In this document: positions 51,426 to 59,911 of the stretch, piece by piece | Position numbering within the stretch: position 1 is the first letter of the stretch | Layout of the letters: the number at the start of each line of letters is the position of its first letter | DNA from: JBDHAC01 sp039588215 | GTDB lineage: Bacteria > Gemmatimonadota > Gemmatimonadetes > Palauibacterales > Palauibacteraceae | Reading direction: 5' to 3' | Assembly (NCBI GenBank): GCA_039588215.1 | Contig: JBDHAD010000034.1 | Span: forward strand, 6,964 to 70,963 | DNA: 64,000 nucleotides | The notes under the pieces: generated by a model | Told to the model about the DNA's origin: nothing | The model's database searches: none | Seen by the model: only the letters and a program-made list of their open reading frames with translations | Translations under genes and position numbers: made by a program

Positions 51426-51608
51426 TCAGGAACCAGCCGGGAGGCCGTTCAGCGTGCTGCTAGCGTTGCCGAACGCGCCATTGATCCCCGTGGCCAGCGC
51501 GGTCATGCCGGCCGTGATCGCCAGGGCGATCAACACGACGAGCAGGACGTACTCTGTGGCGTCCTGACCAGACTCGTCGCTCCAAAGGTTACGTAGGAAC
51601 TGTTGCAT
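51426..51608 (-). CDS. Flp/Fap-family type IVb pilin
   Basis: A 60-residue prepilin starting MQQFLRNLWSDESG, preceded by GGAGGGTG. The cleavage site G-QDATEY (Glu at +5, Tyr at +6) and the hydrophobic run VLLVVLIALAITAGMTALA are classic for Flp pilins, which are cut by a prepilin peptidase and assembled by a Tad secretion system. No tad genes are in the window. A second pilin gene lies 390 nt upstream on the same strand. Confidence 0.9.
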   Translation of the reverse strand: MQQFLRNLWSDESGQDATEYVLLVVLIALAITAGMTALATGINGAFGNASSTLNGLPAGS

Positions 51609-51996
51609 TTTCACCCTCCGTCGATCGACTTGTGAATCCACTTAGCTGCTCGAGCGTTTGCAGGCAGGGGGTCCTATTGAAGGAACCGTACCTCCGTCGG
51701 GCCTCGTAAGGCCCACCGCGTGCCAGAACATGTAATCCATTGTAGGAAAGCGCCTTGCGGGTCATTCCGTCCCGTTTGGGACGGAAGCCCGAGCGTCGAT
51801 TGTGTGGGGCGAATCCAACGGTTCCATACTACACCTGTTGACTAGATCCTCCGGATGCGCCGTTCTGGACCGGGAGCCGGCTTGCGAGGCTCATCCTGCG
51901 GGACCCGTGCACCACTCGCCGGCTGGACCGGCCCGGCGGCCTGTTCGAACCTCCGTCTGGAGATCGATTGGCCGCTGATGGTCCCGGTTGGGCCGT
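51609..51996. other. Gap between the two pilin genes
   Basis: No gene is visible. It includes a perfect inverted repeat at 51765-51786 (TTCCGTCCC-GTTT-GGGACGGAA) without a T tract, which could be a regulatory site for the downstream pilin gene. Confidence 0.5.
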
Positions 51997-52134
51997 TCAA
52001 GCCTCGTTGATGCCACTCGAAACTAGCACCACGCCGCCCGAGATAGCCAGGGCGATCAGTACCAGGAGCAACACGTATTCGGTCGCGTCCTGCCCCGCGG
52101 TGTACCGCCAGGCCGTTCTCATGAGATCCCGCAT
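51997..52134 (-). CDS. Short Flp-like type IVb pilin
   Basis: A 45-residue protein starting MRDLMRTAWRYTAG with the same G-QDATEY cleavage region and hydrophobic helix (VLLLVLIALAISGGVVLVSSG). It is unusually short, ending soon after the helix. The longer frame upstream has no ribosome binding site and basic low-complexity sequence. It is likely a minor pilin or a worn copy of the neighbouring gene. Confidence 0.75.
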   Translation of the reverse strand: MRDLMRTAWRYTAGQDATEYVLLLVLIALAISGGVVLVSSGINEA

Positions 52135-52460
52135 CTCTGCTCCTGCTCCCAGTCCCGGACGGCGCCCGTCGAAACGGCGCGCCCGCCTCGTCTCGATCCT
52201 CGAGGCGCGTTTTCCGGGGGCGTGTGGATGCTGGAGGAGTGCCATTGCGGACCAGGACGCCGCAGCTCACGGCCAGCACTGATAATGAATTGCCATTGCC
52301 TCAGTTACGCGGCCCGGCCACCAGCTCCATCGTACGCGTCGGAATCCATGTCTAGAACGCGCTGTGGCTATTCCCCAACAGAGGGCTGCTGTTTGTTGCT
52401 CGCGGCCAACGCCGGGACGAGCCCACGTTCGAGGGCACGAGCCTCCGATCAAGTCCGCCG
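52135..52460. other. Intergenic gap, no gene seen
   Basis: About 325 bases upstream of the short pilin and downstream of the DUF1579-like gene. Reading frames here look like shadows. No RNA gene or repeat is recognised. Confidence 0.5.
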
Positions 52461-53018
52461 CTACTTTGCCCGCGAGTAGGTCCCATCAAACACCGTGTTC
52501 CAGCTTTCCCCACCGTCGCCGGAGACCTGCCACGTCTGCCGGACCGTTCCGTCCTCGTTGGGCGCCCATGTGATTCGGTCGAGGACCGGCTTCCCTTCCT
52601 GGCCGATCCTCTCTCCGCTGAGCACCATGCGACCGTCCTCGAGCCCGCCGCGAAGCTGAAGTAGCAGTCCCTGATTGTCGACCCAGCTCTGGTGCCACTC
52701 ACCGGCGGAACGGTCGTAGGTGTTGAAGCTCTTGCCTTCATAACCGCCGTTGGTCGCCGTGTACTCTTCGAGCAGCACGCACCCGCTCAGGATGGAGGTG
52801 ATGCGGTTACGACCCGCGGAACGGTCGTCCGCCGTCACGTCCCACTCGCCGATCCAGAAGTCGAACTGACGGAACTCGTCGCCCGAGCACGGCGTCTCCT
52901 GGGCGGTCGCGTTCGAGGCAGGCGAGGCAGAGCTCGGACCTGCGGGCCACCAGATCAGGGCGAGCGCCAGGACCACCGAGGTCACGGCCAGGGATCGTCC
53001 GATGAGAGGCAATCTCAT
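52461..53018 (-). CDS. Secreted DUF1579-like protein
   Basis: A 185-residue protein starting at the ATG giving MRLPLIGRSLAV, 7 nt after AAGGAG; an ATG 15 nt further upstream lies before that site. The signal peptide is followed by FRQFDFWIGEWDV, GCVLLEEY and GYEGKSFNTYDRSAGEWHQSWVD, then DRITWAPNEDGTVRQTWQVS. This lipocalin-like beta pattern is seen in DUF1579-type proteins. Probably periplasmic; function unknown. Confidence 0.75.
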   Translation of the reverse strand: MRLPLIGRSLAVTSVVLALALIWWPAGPSSASPASNATAQETPCSGDEFRQFDFWIGEWDVTADDRSAGRNRITSILSGCVLLEEYTATNGGYEGKSFNTYDRSAGEWHQSWVDNQGLLLQLRGGLEDGRMVLSGERIGQEGKPVLDRITWAPNEDGTVRQTWQVSGDGGESWNTVFDGTYSRAK

Positions 53019-53238
53019 GTCGGGCTCCTTCATTCATCGAGGTTAGCCGAGCACCCGGTTCGATCCGGTTGCTCTCACCGCGCGAGCGCTTCCGCCGCGC
53101 CCAAGAATACCTCACCTGGGGCCGCGAAAGAAAACCGAGACGATGAAGGGAACTTCTGTGAGGCCGAACGAGATGACCGAAGCGGTGAACGGTTGTTGTT
53201 GCTCGGGTGACCGGGAGTGGATGGCCCGGCGATATGCC

Positions 53239-55707
53239 TCAGCGCGGGTTGTCGCCATGCAGGATCTTCACGCCCTCCCGCTCCAGCTCTCTCAGCCGTG
53301 ACCGAAGCCAACGCGCCGCCTCCCGACCCAGGCGATCCGACTCCACCCGAATCCGGCGGTCCCACCAGCGGCGCGTGTTCCACCGGTCGCCACAGCCTTC
53401 CTCGGGAACGGTACCGGCGAGGAAGATCTCGGGCTCTCCGTAACACCCCCACCCTGCGCGAAGCCCGGTAGCCGGATCCACGTGGACAACCTCTACCCCG
53501 CTCGGAACCTGAAAATCGGCGCCGCCCTCCGGACCCAGCGCAGTGCGCAAGAACCGAGCGAACACCGGGAGCGCCGCGCGCGAGCCCGGCAGCCCGATCC
53601 GGCCGCCGTCATCGAACCCGACCCACACCCCGACCGTCAACTCGGGCGTGTACCCGACGAACCAGGCATCCCGATACCCGTTGGTCGTGCCTGACTTGGC
53701 GGCAACGGGTCCGTCGTATCCATAGGCCCGAACGCCGCGCCCGGTCCCTCGCTCGACGGCACCCAGGAGCGCCGAGGTGACGAGATACGTCTCGGCCGGT
53801 GTGAAGGCGCGCTCCGGGGTGCCCGTCTCGAGATCCTCCAGACGACGACCCTCGGAGTCGAGCACGGCTCGCACCGCGCGGGGCGGGACCCTGAGTCCCT
53901 CGGCCGCAAGCACGCCGTATGCCCCTGTCATCTCGAGCAAAGAGACCTCCGAGGCCCCGAGCGCCAAGCTCGGCACGGCCGTGAGGTGGCTCGTGATCCC
54001 CAGCGCACGCGCCGTCTCGATGATGCGTTCGGGGCCGACCTCCAGACCGAGGCGCGCAAAGGGGACGTTTCGCGATCCCTCGAGCGCCTCGCGAAGGCTC
54101 AGGTCGCCATAGAACTCGCCGTCGTAGTTGGAGGGGGTCCAAAGCCCCTGGCGCGTCTCCACCGACAGCGGCACATCTTCGAGCGTAGATGCGAGCGTGA
54201 ACGGGTCTCGTCGCTCCACCGCGCGCGCGAGCGCCGTCAATGCGACGACCGGTTTGAAGACGCTCCCTGGCTGCCGGCGCGCGCGCGAGGCGCGGTTGAA
54301 TTGGGACGAACCGTACGATCGCCCGCCTACCATGGCGAGGATCTCGCCGCTCGACGGGTCCAGGGCGACGAGGGCCGCCTGGAGTGGCCGCCCATCTCGC
54401 TTCAAGTGCGCGAATTGGCTCTCGAGCGCCTCCAGACCCCGTCGCACGGCGTCCTCGGCCGCGCGCTGGAGCGAGGGCTCGAGCGAGGCGATGACCGCGA
54501 AGCCACCCGTTTGCAGCTCGCTCTCAGTGAAAGACTCGCGCAGCTCTGCAGCGAGGTGGTCCAGGTAATACCGCGGGGAGAGCCGGGCCGAGCGCCGATC
54601 GCGGAGCTCCAGCGGATGGTCAGTCGCCTGCTCGAGCGTCCGCGCGCCGAGCTCGCCTCGCTCGTGCATCATCGCCAGGACGAGATCCCGCCTGGCCCTT
54701 GCGGCGGCCGGGTTCCTGAACGGGGCGTACAGGCTGGGGCCCCGGATCACACCGGCGAGAAGAGCAGATTCCTCCACCGACAGGTCGCTGACATCGTGAC
54801 CGAAGTAGAATTGCGCCGCGCGACCCACGCCATGGATCGCCGCCGCTCCGTTCTGACCCAGGTAGATGTGGTTCAGATACGCCTCCAGAAGCCGCTCCTT
54901 GGAGACCCGGCGCTCCAGAGCGAAGGCGATGGCCGTTTCGCGCAGCTTCCGGAAGAGGGTCCGGTCGGGGGAGAGGAAGAGTGTTCGCGCGAGCTGCTGC
55001 GTCAGCGTGCTCCCGCCCTGTGTGATTCGTCGAGCCCGGAGGTTGGCGACCATCGCTCCAGCGATCCGCCGAAGGTCGACGCCGCCGTGGTCGAAGAAAC
55101 GCCGGTCCTCGACAGTGAGGATCGCCTGGACGAGGTGGTCCGGGACCTCGTCCAGGCGTACGGGCACGCGATCGCGGCGAGTCTCGCCCCACAGCGTGCC
55201 GATCAGCTCCGGCTCGAGAACGACACCCGGGAGCTCGCCGCCCTCGGCGCTGCGAATCGCTCGGATCCGACCACGCCGTTCGAGCCGCACCCGTACCACG
55301 CCCCCCGGGTCCCACACCCCGGCGATCCGCATGGGGTGTCTTCCGATGCGCCATTCGCTCGAATCCAGCCGATACTCCCCGGATCCGACCTGCCCCCGCA
55401 CGCGGCGATAGCCGGTCCGGCGCAGGTGGGCATCCACCCGCTCGCGATCCGGACGCTCTCCGGTCTGCAGGATGAGCGGTCTCGCGTAGATCCTCGTGGG
55501 GAGTGCCGCCGTCGCCGCCTCGAAGCTCGACGCCACGCGCCGCTCGAACAGGGCGTAGGAGGCCAGCAGCGTGGCCGTTACGGCGAGATGGAGGATGAGC
55601 CTCCGGCCGGTGAGCTGCCTGCGGATAAAGCGGAGCGTACGTCTCACGGAAGTCGTCGTCTCACGGGCCCGCGGAGTTCTCAGTGAGTCGTTTCGACCAC
55701 ACGTCAC
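53239..55707 (-). CDS. Class A penicillin-binding protein (PBP1B-like), glycosyltransferase plus transpeptidase
   Basis: An 822-residue bifunctional peptidoglycan synthase. N-terminal membrane helix (LILHLAVTATLLASYALFE), then a UB2H-like segment (ARPLILQTGERPDRERVDAHLRRTGYRR) typical of PBP1B. The GT51 domain has TVEDRRFFDHGGVDLRRI and ITQGGSTLTQQLARTLFL. The transpeptidase has SVFK (Ser about residue 482), SRN and KSGTT (Lys about 671). It acts at the outer face of the inner membrane. The start GTG 55707 is uncertain; an internal start close to the helix is possible. Confidence 0.93.
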   Translation of the reverse strand: MTCGRNDSLRTPRARETTTSVRRTLRFIRRQLTGRRLILHLAVTATLLASYALFERRVASSFEAATAALPTRIYARPLILQTGERPDRERVDAHLRRTGYRRVRGQVGSGEYRLDSSEWRIGRHPMRIAGVWDPGGVVRVRLERRGRIRAIRSAEGGELPGVVLEPELIGTLWGETRRDRVPVRLDEVPDHLVQAILTVEDRRFFDHGGVDLRRIAGAMVANLRARRITQGGSTLTQQLARTLFLSPDRTLFRKLRETAIAFALERRVSKERLLEAYLNHIYLGQNGAAAIHGVGRAAQFYFGHDVSDLSVEESALLAGVIRGPSLYAPFRNPAAARARRDLVLAMMHERGELGARTLEQATDHPLELRDRRSARLSPRYYLDHLAAELRESFTESELQTGGFAVIASLEPSLQRAAEDAVRRGLEALESQFAHLKRDGRPLQAALVALDPSSGEILAMVGGRSYGSSQFNRASRARRQPGSVFKPVVALTALARAVERRDPFTLASTLEDVPLSVETRQGLWTPSNYDGEFYGDLSLREALEGSRNVPFARLGLEVGPERIIETARALGITSHLTAVPSLALGASEVSLLEMTGAYGVLAAEGLRVPPRAVRAVLDSEGRRLEDLETGTPERAFTPAETYLVTSALLGAVERGTGRGVRAYGYDGPVAAKSGTTNGYRDAWFVGYTPELTVGVWVGFDDGGRIGLPGSRAALPVFARFLRTALGPEGGADFQVPSGVEVVHVDPATGLRAGWGCYGEPEIFLAGTVPEEGCGDRWNTRRWWDRRIRVESDRLGREAARWLRSRLRELEREGVKILHGDNPR

Positions 55708-55865
55708 CTTGTCTTGGACGCGTCGGGTGCAAAAAAGGTTTCCCGTCGGGCCGGAGACGAGATTGCATTCGACCGAGACGACTTGCCGCGGACTACGCTG
55801 GCGGACTTATGTGAGGAGGTTTGGGGTAAGAGTTCGGAAACGGTGATGAGCCTCGGGGGCCATTC

Positions 55866-56288
55866 ATGATCTGCCACAGTCACACGATCGAACGCGAGAC
55901 GGCGGGCAACGATCACATCCTGGATCTGACCGACGATATCCGGGATCTGGTGCGTACAAGCGGCGTCGGAACCGGACAGCTCACGGCCATGGTCACCGGC
56001 TCGACCGGTGCGCTCTCGACGCTCGAGTTCGAGCCGGGCCTCGTGCACCACGACATCGCTGCGGCACTCGAGAAGATCGCACCGCGCGACGGCCGTTACG
56101 AGCACGAGGAAACGTGGCACGACGACAACGGGCACAGCCACGTGCGCGCCACGCTGGTGGGACCCGCGCTCACGCTGCCGATCGTGGATGGCGCGATCCC
56201 GCTGGGGACCTGGCAGCAGGTGGTCCTGCTCGACTTCGATACGCGAGCGCGTCACCGCCGCGTCGCGGTAACGATCATCGGCGAGTAG
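55866..56288 (+). CDS. YjbQ family protein (UPF0047)
   Basis: A 140-residue protein with the full family pattern: HILDLTDDIRDLVRTSGVGTGQLTAMVTGSTGAL, GRYEHEETWHDDNGHSHVRATLVGPALTLPI and PLGTWQQVVLLDFDTRARHRRVAVTIIGE. Conserved His and Glu residues sit in the HDDNGHSH segment. E. coli YjbQ has weak thiamine-phosphate synthase activity, so the true role is unsettled. The gene is single and cytosolic. Confidence 0.92.
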   Translation: MICHSHTIERETAGNDHILDLTDDIRDLVRTSGVGTGQLTAMVTGSTGALSTLEFEPGLVHHDIAAALEKIAPRDGRYEHEETWHDDNGHSHVRATLVGPALTLPIVDGAIPLGTWQQVVLLDFDTRARHRRVAVTIIGE

Positions 56289-56344
56289 TCGGCGGGCACC
56301 CTCCGCGTGCGATGCGCTCCGCCCGGAGGATAAGGCCGTTTGCG

Positions 56345-57976
56345 TCAGGCCTCGTCCGCTTCGCTCTCGGGCGCGTGCAGCCGCCACCACGCCTCCGCCT
56401 GGGACGGCCCCCACTCACCCACCGCGGCGCAGGCGGCGAGCGCCTCGTCGAGGACCCACGCATCTCCGGGACGCTCGGCGGGCTCCTTTTCCAGACACTG
56501 AAGGACGAGATCCTCAAGATCGACTGGAATCTCGAGCTCGGTACGTTCCGAGGGACGGACCGGGGGAGTCTTGAGGTGCTCCACGACCAGGCCCATCGCG
56601 GTCGTGGCGTCGAACACGCGCGTACCGGTCAATAGCCAATACGCGACGCAGCCGAGCGCGTACAGATCCGCACGTCCGTCCACCACTCCGTCTCCCAGCG
56701 CGATCTCGGGCGCGATAAACGCCGGTGTGCCCGCGAACCCACCCTCGGCCGTGAGCTCCAACTCCTCGGGGGCAGCGGAGGAGGTGGCGCGCGGGTGTAT
56801 CTTCACGAGCCCGAAATCGAGCACCTTGACGAAGTCGTGGTCGGGCCCCAGACGACAGGTGAAGATGTTCGCGGGCTTGATGTCTCTATGGACCATCCCT
56901 CGCTCGTGCGCCTCGCCGAGCGAACGACATACCTGGCGCATCAGGTGAATCGTGCGCCCTGGAGGGACGGCTCCATAGCGTTTCACCAACCGCTCGAGGT
57001 TCAGGCCGTTCAGGAGCTCCATCACGTAGTAGAACACCCCCTCGTCGGTCAGCCCGAAATCGTACAGCTCCACGGTGTGGACAGAGCGAAGGCTCGAGGT
57101 CGCCTGGGCTTCCCGTTCGAAGCGCTTTACCGCGCTCTCGCGAGTTCCGGGGTCCGTCCCCAGCACCTCTCCACGAATGAGCTTCACGGCCGCCGGCCGC
57201 ACCAGCATCCGGTGCTCGGCCCGCCACACCTCCCCCATCCCACCGGCACCGAGAGGCTCGACGAGCCGGTAGCTGCCCACCTCGCGCGCCTCGCGGAGCC
57301 GAACGCCGAACCGGTGCACGATCCGAGCGACGACGTATGCGATCCCGGCGCACAGATAGGTGGTGAACAGGAAGTAGGTGGCGAAGAAGTAGAGCGGCGT
57401 CTCCGAGCTCGTCGCGCCGGCAGCCATCGACAGGAGGACGACGAGCGGTGGCATCGACGCGGCGGCGAGTGAGGCGGTGAGGATCTTCCAGGGAGTGTTG
57501 GGCGCGAGGATCGGGAATATCAGGATCCAGATCCCGACCCAGGAAACTCCGACGTACGAGCCAATCACTTCATCCGGCCGCCACTCCGGGAAGACTCCCC
57601 ATAACTCGGCGAACGCGATCCCGAACGCCCCGACAACCGCGAAGGCCAAACCGACGTCCAGCAGCCGCTGCGGCTTCATCCAACCGCGACGGGATGTCCA
57701 GAACATGCCCAACCCGAGCAGGATCGAGATGACTGCCACCCCGAGGTGCAGGGGTCGATCGAACAGCGGAGGAACCATCCCGCTGCCAAGGGCGACGAGG
57801 TGCGCGCCGAAGAATGCGAGGAAGTAGGTGACGGAATAGACCAGTGCCGCCCATCCCAACCGCCGCGATGATTCCCGCAGCACGTCGGTGGGCACGGACC
57901 CGGACGAGGAGCGGCCAAGCGCCGCCTTGGCGCCGCCCACACCGATCTGTGTCTGAAGCCGCAGGTCGTCGCTCAT
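56345..57976 (-). CDS. Ser/Thr protein kinase with N-terminal multi-helix membrane domain
   Basis: A 543-residue protein starting at ATG 57976 (MSDDLRLQTQIG); upstream in-frame sequence is Arg/Pro-rich and unlikely coding. Residues 40-240 carry about six hydrophobic segments (for example LVYSVTYFLAFFGAHLVAL, WVGIWILIFPILA, LYFFATYFLFTTYLCAGIAYVV). The kinase domain follows: GAGGMGEVWRAE, AAVKLI, HRDIKPAN, DFGLVKI, GTPAFIAPE. The membrane-then-kinase order is the reverse of the cassette kinases. The membrane part may be the sensor. Confidence 0.9.
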   Translation of the reverse strand: MSDDLRLQTQIGVGGAKAALGRSSSGSVPTDVLRESSRRLGWAALVYSVTYFLAFFGAHLVALGSGMVPPLFDRPLHLGVAVISILLGLGMFWTSRRGWMKPQRLLDVGLAFAVVGAFGIAFAELWGVFPEWRPDEVIGSYVGVSWVGIWILIFPILAPNTPWKILTASLAAASMPPLVVLLSMAAGATSSETPLYFFATYFLFTTYLCAGIAYVVARIVHRFGVRLREAREVGSYRLVEPLGAGGMGEVWRAEHRMLVRPAAVKLIRGEVLGTDPGTRESAVKRFEREAQATSSLRSVHTVELYDFGLTDEGVFYYVMELLNGLNLERLVKRYGAVPPGRTIHLMRQVCRSLGEAHERGMVHRDIKPANIFTCRLGPDHDFVKVLDFGLVKIHPRATSSAAPEELELTAEGGFAGTPAFIAPEIALGDGVVDGRADLYALGCVAYWLLTGTRVFDATTAMGLVVEHLKTPPVRPSERTELEIPVDLEDLVLQCLEKEPAERPGDAWVLDEALAACAAVGEWGPSQAEAWWRLHAPESEADEA

Positions 57977-58186
57977 CGACACTCTCACGGTTCGGGACTC
58001 CCCCACGGTACAGGGAAGCGTCGGGGGTTCCAAGGGCCGGCGATGGATGCCATGAGGGGACCGACCCTTGAGGATCCGGGCGTCACGGCGCACTCTAGGG
58101 GCTCCGCAGCATGGGCCTGCGTCGGGGAATGACCCCTGACAGCTCGCTGCAGGACTGCTCTGACCCGCTGCGCAGGAGTGTCGTCA

Positions 58187-59911
58187 ATGAACCGACTCAC
58201 ACTCGGAACCCGGCTCGGCCTGGTTCTCGGGCTCATCCTCCCGGCATCGGCCGCGGCCCAATTCACTGAAGTCCCGCCTCCCGCCGCGTACGCGCTGCAG
58301 GGAGCGACGGTCGTTCGGCCCGATGGTTCGCGCCAGGAAGGGGTTACCGTCGTGATCCGCGAGCAGCTCATCGAGGCCATCGGCGCCGAGATCGAGATTC
58401 CCGGAGACGCGGTGGTCCTGCCCGGGGACAGCCTGTTCGTGTATCCCGGACTGGTGGACGCGGAAGGAGCCCTCGCATACGACTTCCCCGAACGGGACTT
58501 CGACCGAGACCAGGTCGAGTCCTGGAATCCCCCACGGGAGCTCCAGGGCTTCATGCCGCAGCGGCGTGTCCTCGACCACCTGGACCTGGACGGCGGCGAT
58601 CTCGACGGCCAGCGGCGAAACGGAGTGGTGGCCGCGGCGGTTCACCCCGCGAACGCCCTGATGCCCGGCCGTGGGACCCTGGTCCTGTTCCGGCTCGGCG
58701 CCGATGAGGCGTGGCAAATGGTGGTCACGCCCACCCTGGGACCGGTCATGGCGTTTCGGGCGGGGCGCGGGGTGTACCCAAGCCAACTCTTCGGCCTCAT
58801 GGCGTTCTTCCGCCAGCAGTTCGCGGACGCCGAGCGGCAGGCCCGGCTGAGTGCGGCGTACCGCCAGAACCCGCGCGGATTCTCGCCACCCACGTGGGAC
58901 CCCGCGTTCGAGGTGATCCGGGAGGTGCAGAGTGGGGCCGCGACCGTCTTCTTCCGTGCCGACCGGGACGAGGACATCCGTCGCGCCCTCCAGCTCGGTG
59001 ATGAGCTCGGGTTCCGCCCGGTCATCGTGGGCGGGGACGAGGCCTGGAAGCTGGCCTCCGAGCTGGCGCGCCGGGATGTCCCGGTGCTCGTGTCGCTCGA
59101 CTTCCCGCTACCGGAGCGCTGGGACCCGGAGGACGACGAGAGCGAGGACGTGGAGGCGGAGGAACCACCCGGGGGCAACGGGACGGCGGCTCAGGCCCAG
59201 GAAGCGGCGGCCCAGGCTCAGGAAGAAGAGCCGGAGGACCCGGCTGTGTGGCGCGAGCGAAAGCGGCTGGAGGACATTTACGCCAACCCGGCGAAGCTTG
59301 CCGAGGCCGGTGTCCGGTTCGCTCTGACCAGCGGGGGTGGAGGAGCCGACCTCGTCGAGGGCGCCCGGAAGGCGATCGAGTACGGGCTGTCCGAGGACGT
59401 AGCGCTGCGGGCGCTCACGACGGCACCGGCCGAGATCTACGGGGTCACGTCGCTGTCCAGCGTGGATCCGGGATATCCGGCCACGCTGGTCGTCGTCGAC
59501 AAGCCGTTGTTCGAGGCTGACTCAAAGATCCTCTACACGTTCGTCGAGGGCGAGCTGCAGCGTGTGGACGAGGCCGGCGCAGGAGGCGGTGGACCCGCGA
59601 CCGTGGACCTGACGGGGACCTGGAGGATCGAGATCACGGCCGGTGAGGGATTCGAGATCGGTGGCACCATGACCCTCGTGCAGGAAGGGGACTCGTTCCA
59701 GGGCGAGATGGATCTCGACATGGGGACCGGGACCGTGCGCAGTGGGACGGTCTCCGGAAGCGATATCCGTTTCATCGTCAGCATCGGAGGCGGCGAGGGA
59801 ACGGTGACGTTCACCGGAAGCGTGGAAGGAGACCAGGCATCGGGGGATGGCTCGTCCGACGACTTCGCTTTGACATGGAAGGCGACCCGGCAGCCCGGAG
59901 GTGGGCGATGA
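58187..59911 (+). CDS. Secreted amidohydrolase-like protein lacking the HxH motif
   Basis: A 574-residue protein starting at ATG 58187, 8 nt after AGGAG. After a signal peptide (LGLILPASAAAQ) comes an amidohydrolase-like fold: YALQGATVVRPDGSRQEGVTVVIREQLIEAIG and VYPGLVDAEGALAYDFPERD, where the expected HxH is EGA. Later GVRFALTSGGG and RALTTAPAEIYGV fit the family. An Asp/Glu- and Gln/Ala-rich insertion lies near 310-345, and a C-terminal beta-rich domain of about 95 residues begins at TVDLTGTWRIEI. It is probably non-hydrolytic or structural. It overlaps the next gene by 4 nt. Confidence 0.78.
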   Translation: MNRLTLGTRLGLVLGLILPASAAAQFTEVPPPAAYALQGATVVRPDGSRQEGVTVVIREQLIEAIGAEIEIPGDAVVLPGDSLFVYPGLVDAEGALAYDFPERDFDRDQVESWNPPRELQGFMPQRRVLDHLDLDGGDLDGQRRNGVVAAAVHPANALMPGRGTLVLFRLGADEAWQMVVTPTLGPVMAFRAGRGVYPSQLFGLMAFFRQQFADAERQARLSAAYRQNPRGFSPPTWDPAFEVIREVQSGAATVFFRADRDEDIRRALQLGDELGFRPVIVGGDEAWKLASELARRDVPVLVSLDFPLPERWDPEDDESEDVEAEEPPGGNGTAAQAQEAAAQAQEEEPEDPAVWRERKRLEDIYANPAKLAEAGVRFALTSGGGGADLVEGARKAIEYGLSEDVALRALTTAPAEIYGVTSLSSVDPGYPATLVVVDKPLFEADSKILYTFVEGELQRVDEAGAGGGGPATVDLTGTWRIEITAGEGFEIGGTMTLVQEGDSFQGEMDLDMGTGTVRSGTVSGSDIRFIVSIGGGEGTVTFTGSVEGDQASGDGSSDDFALTWKATRQPGGGR

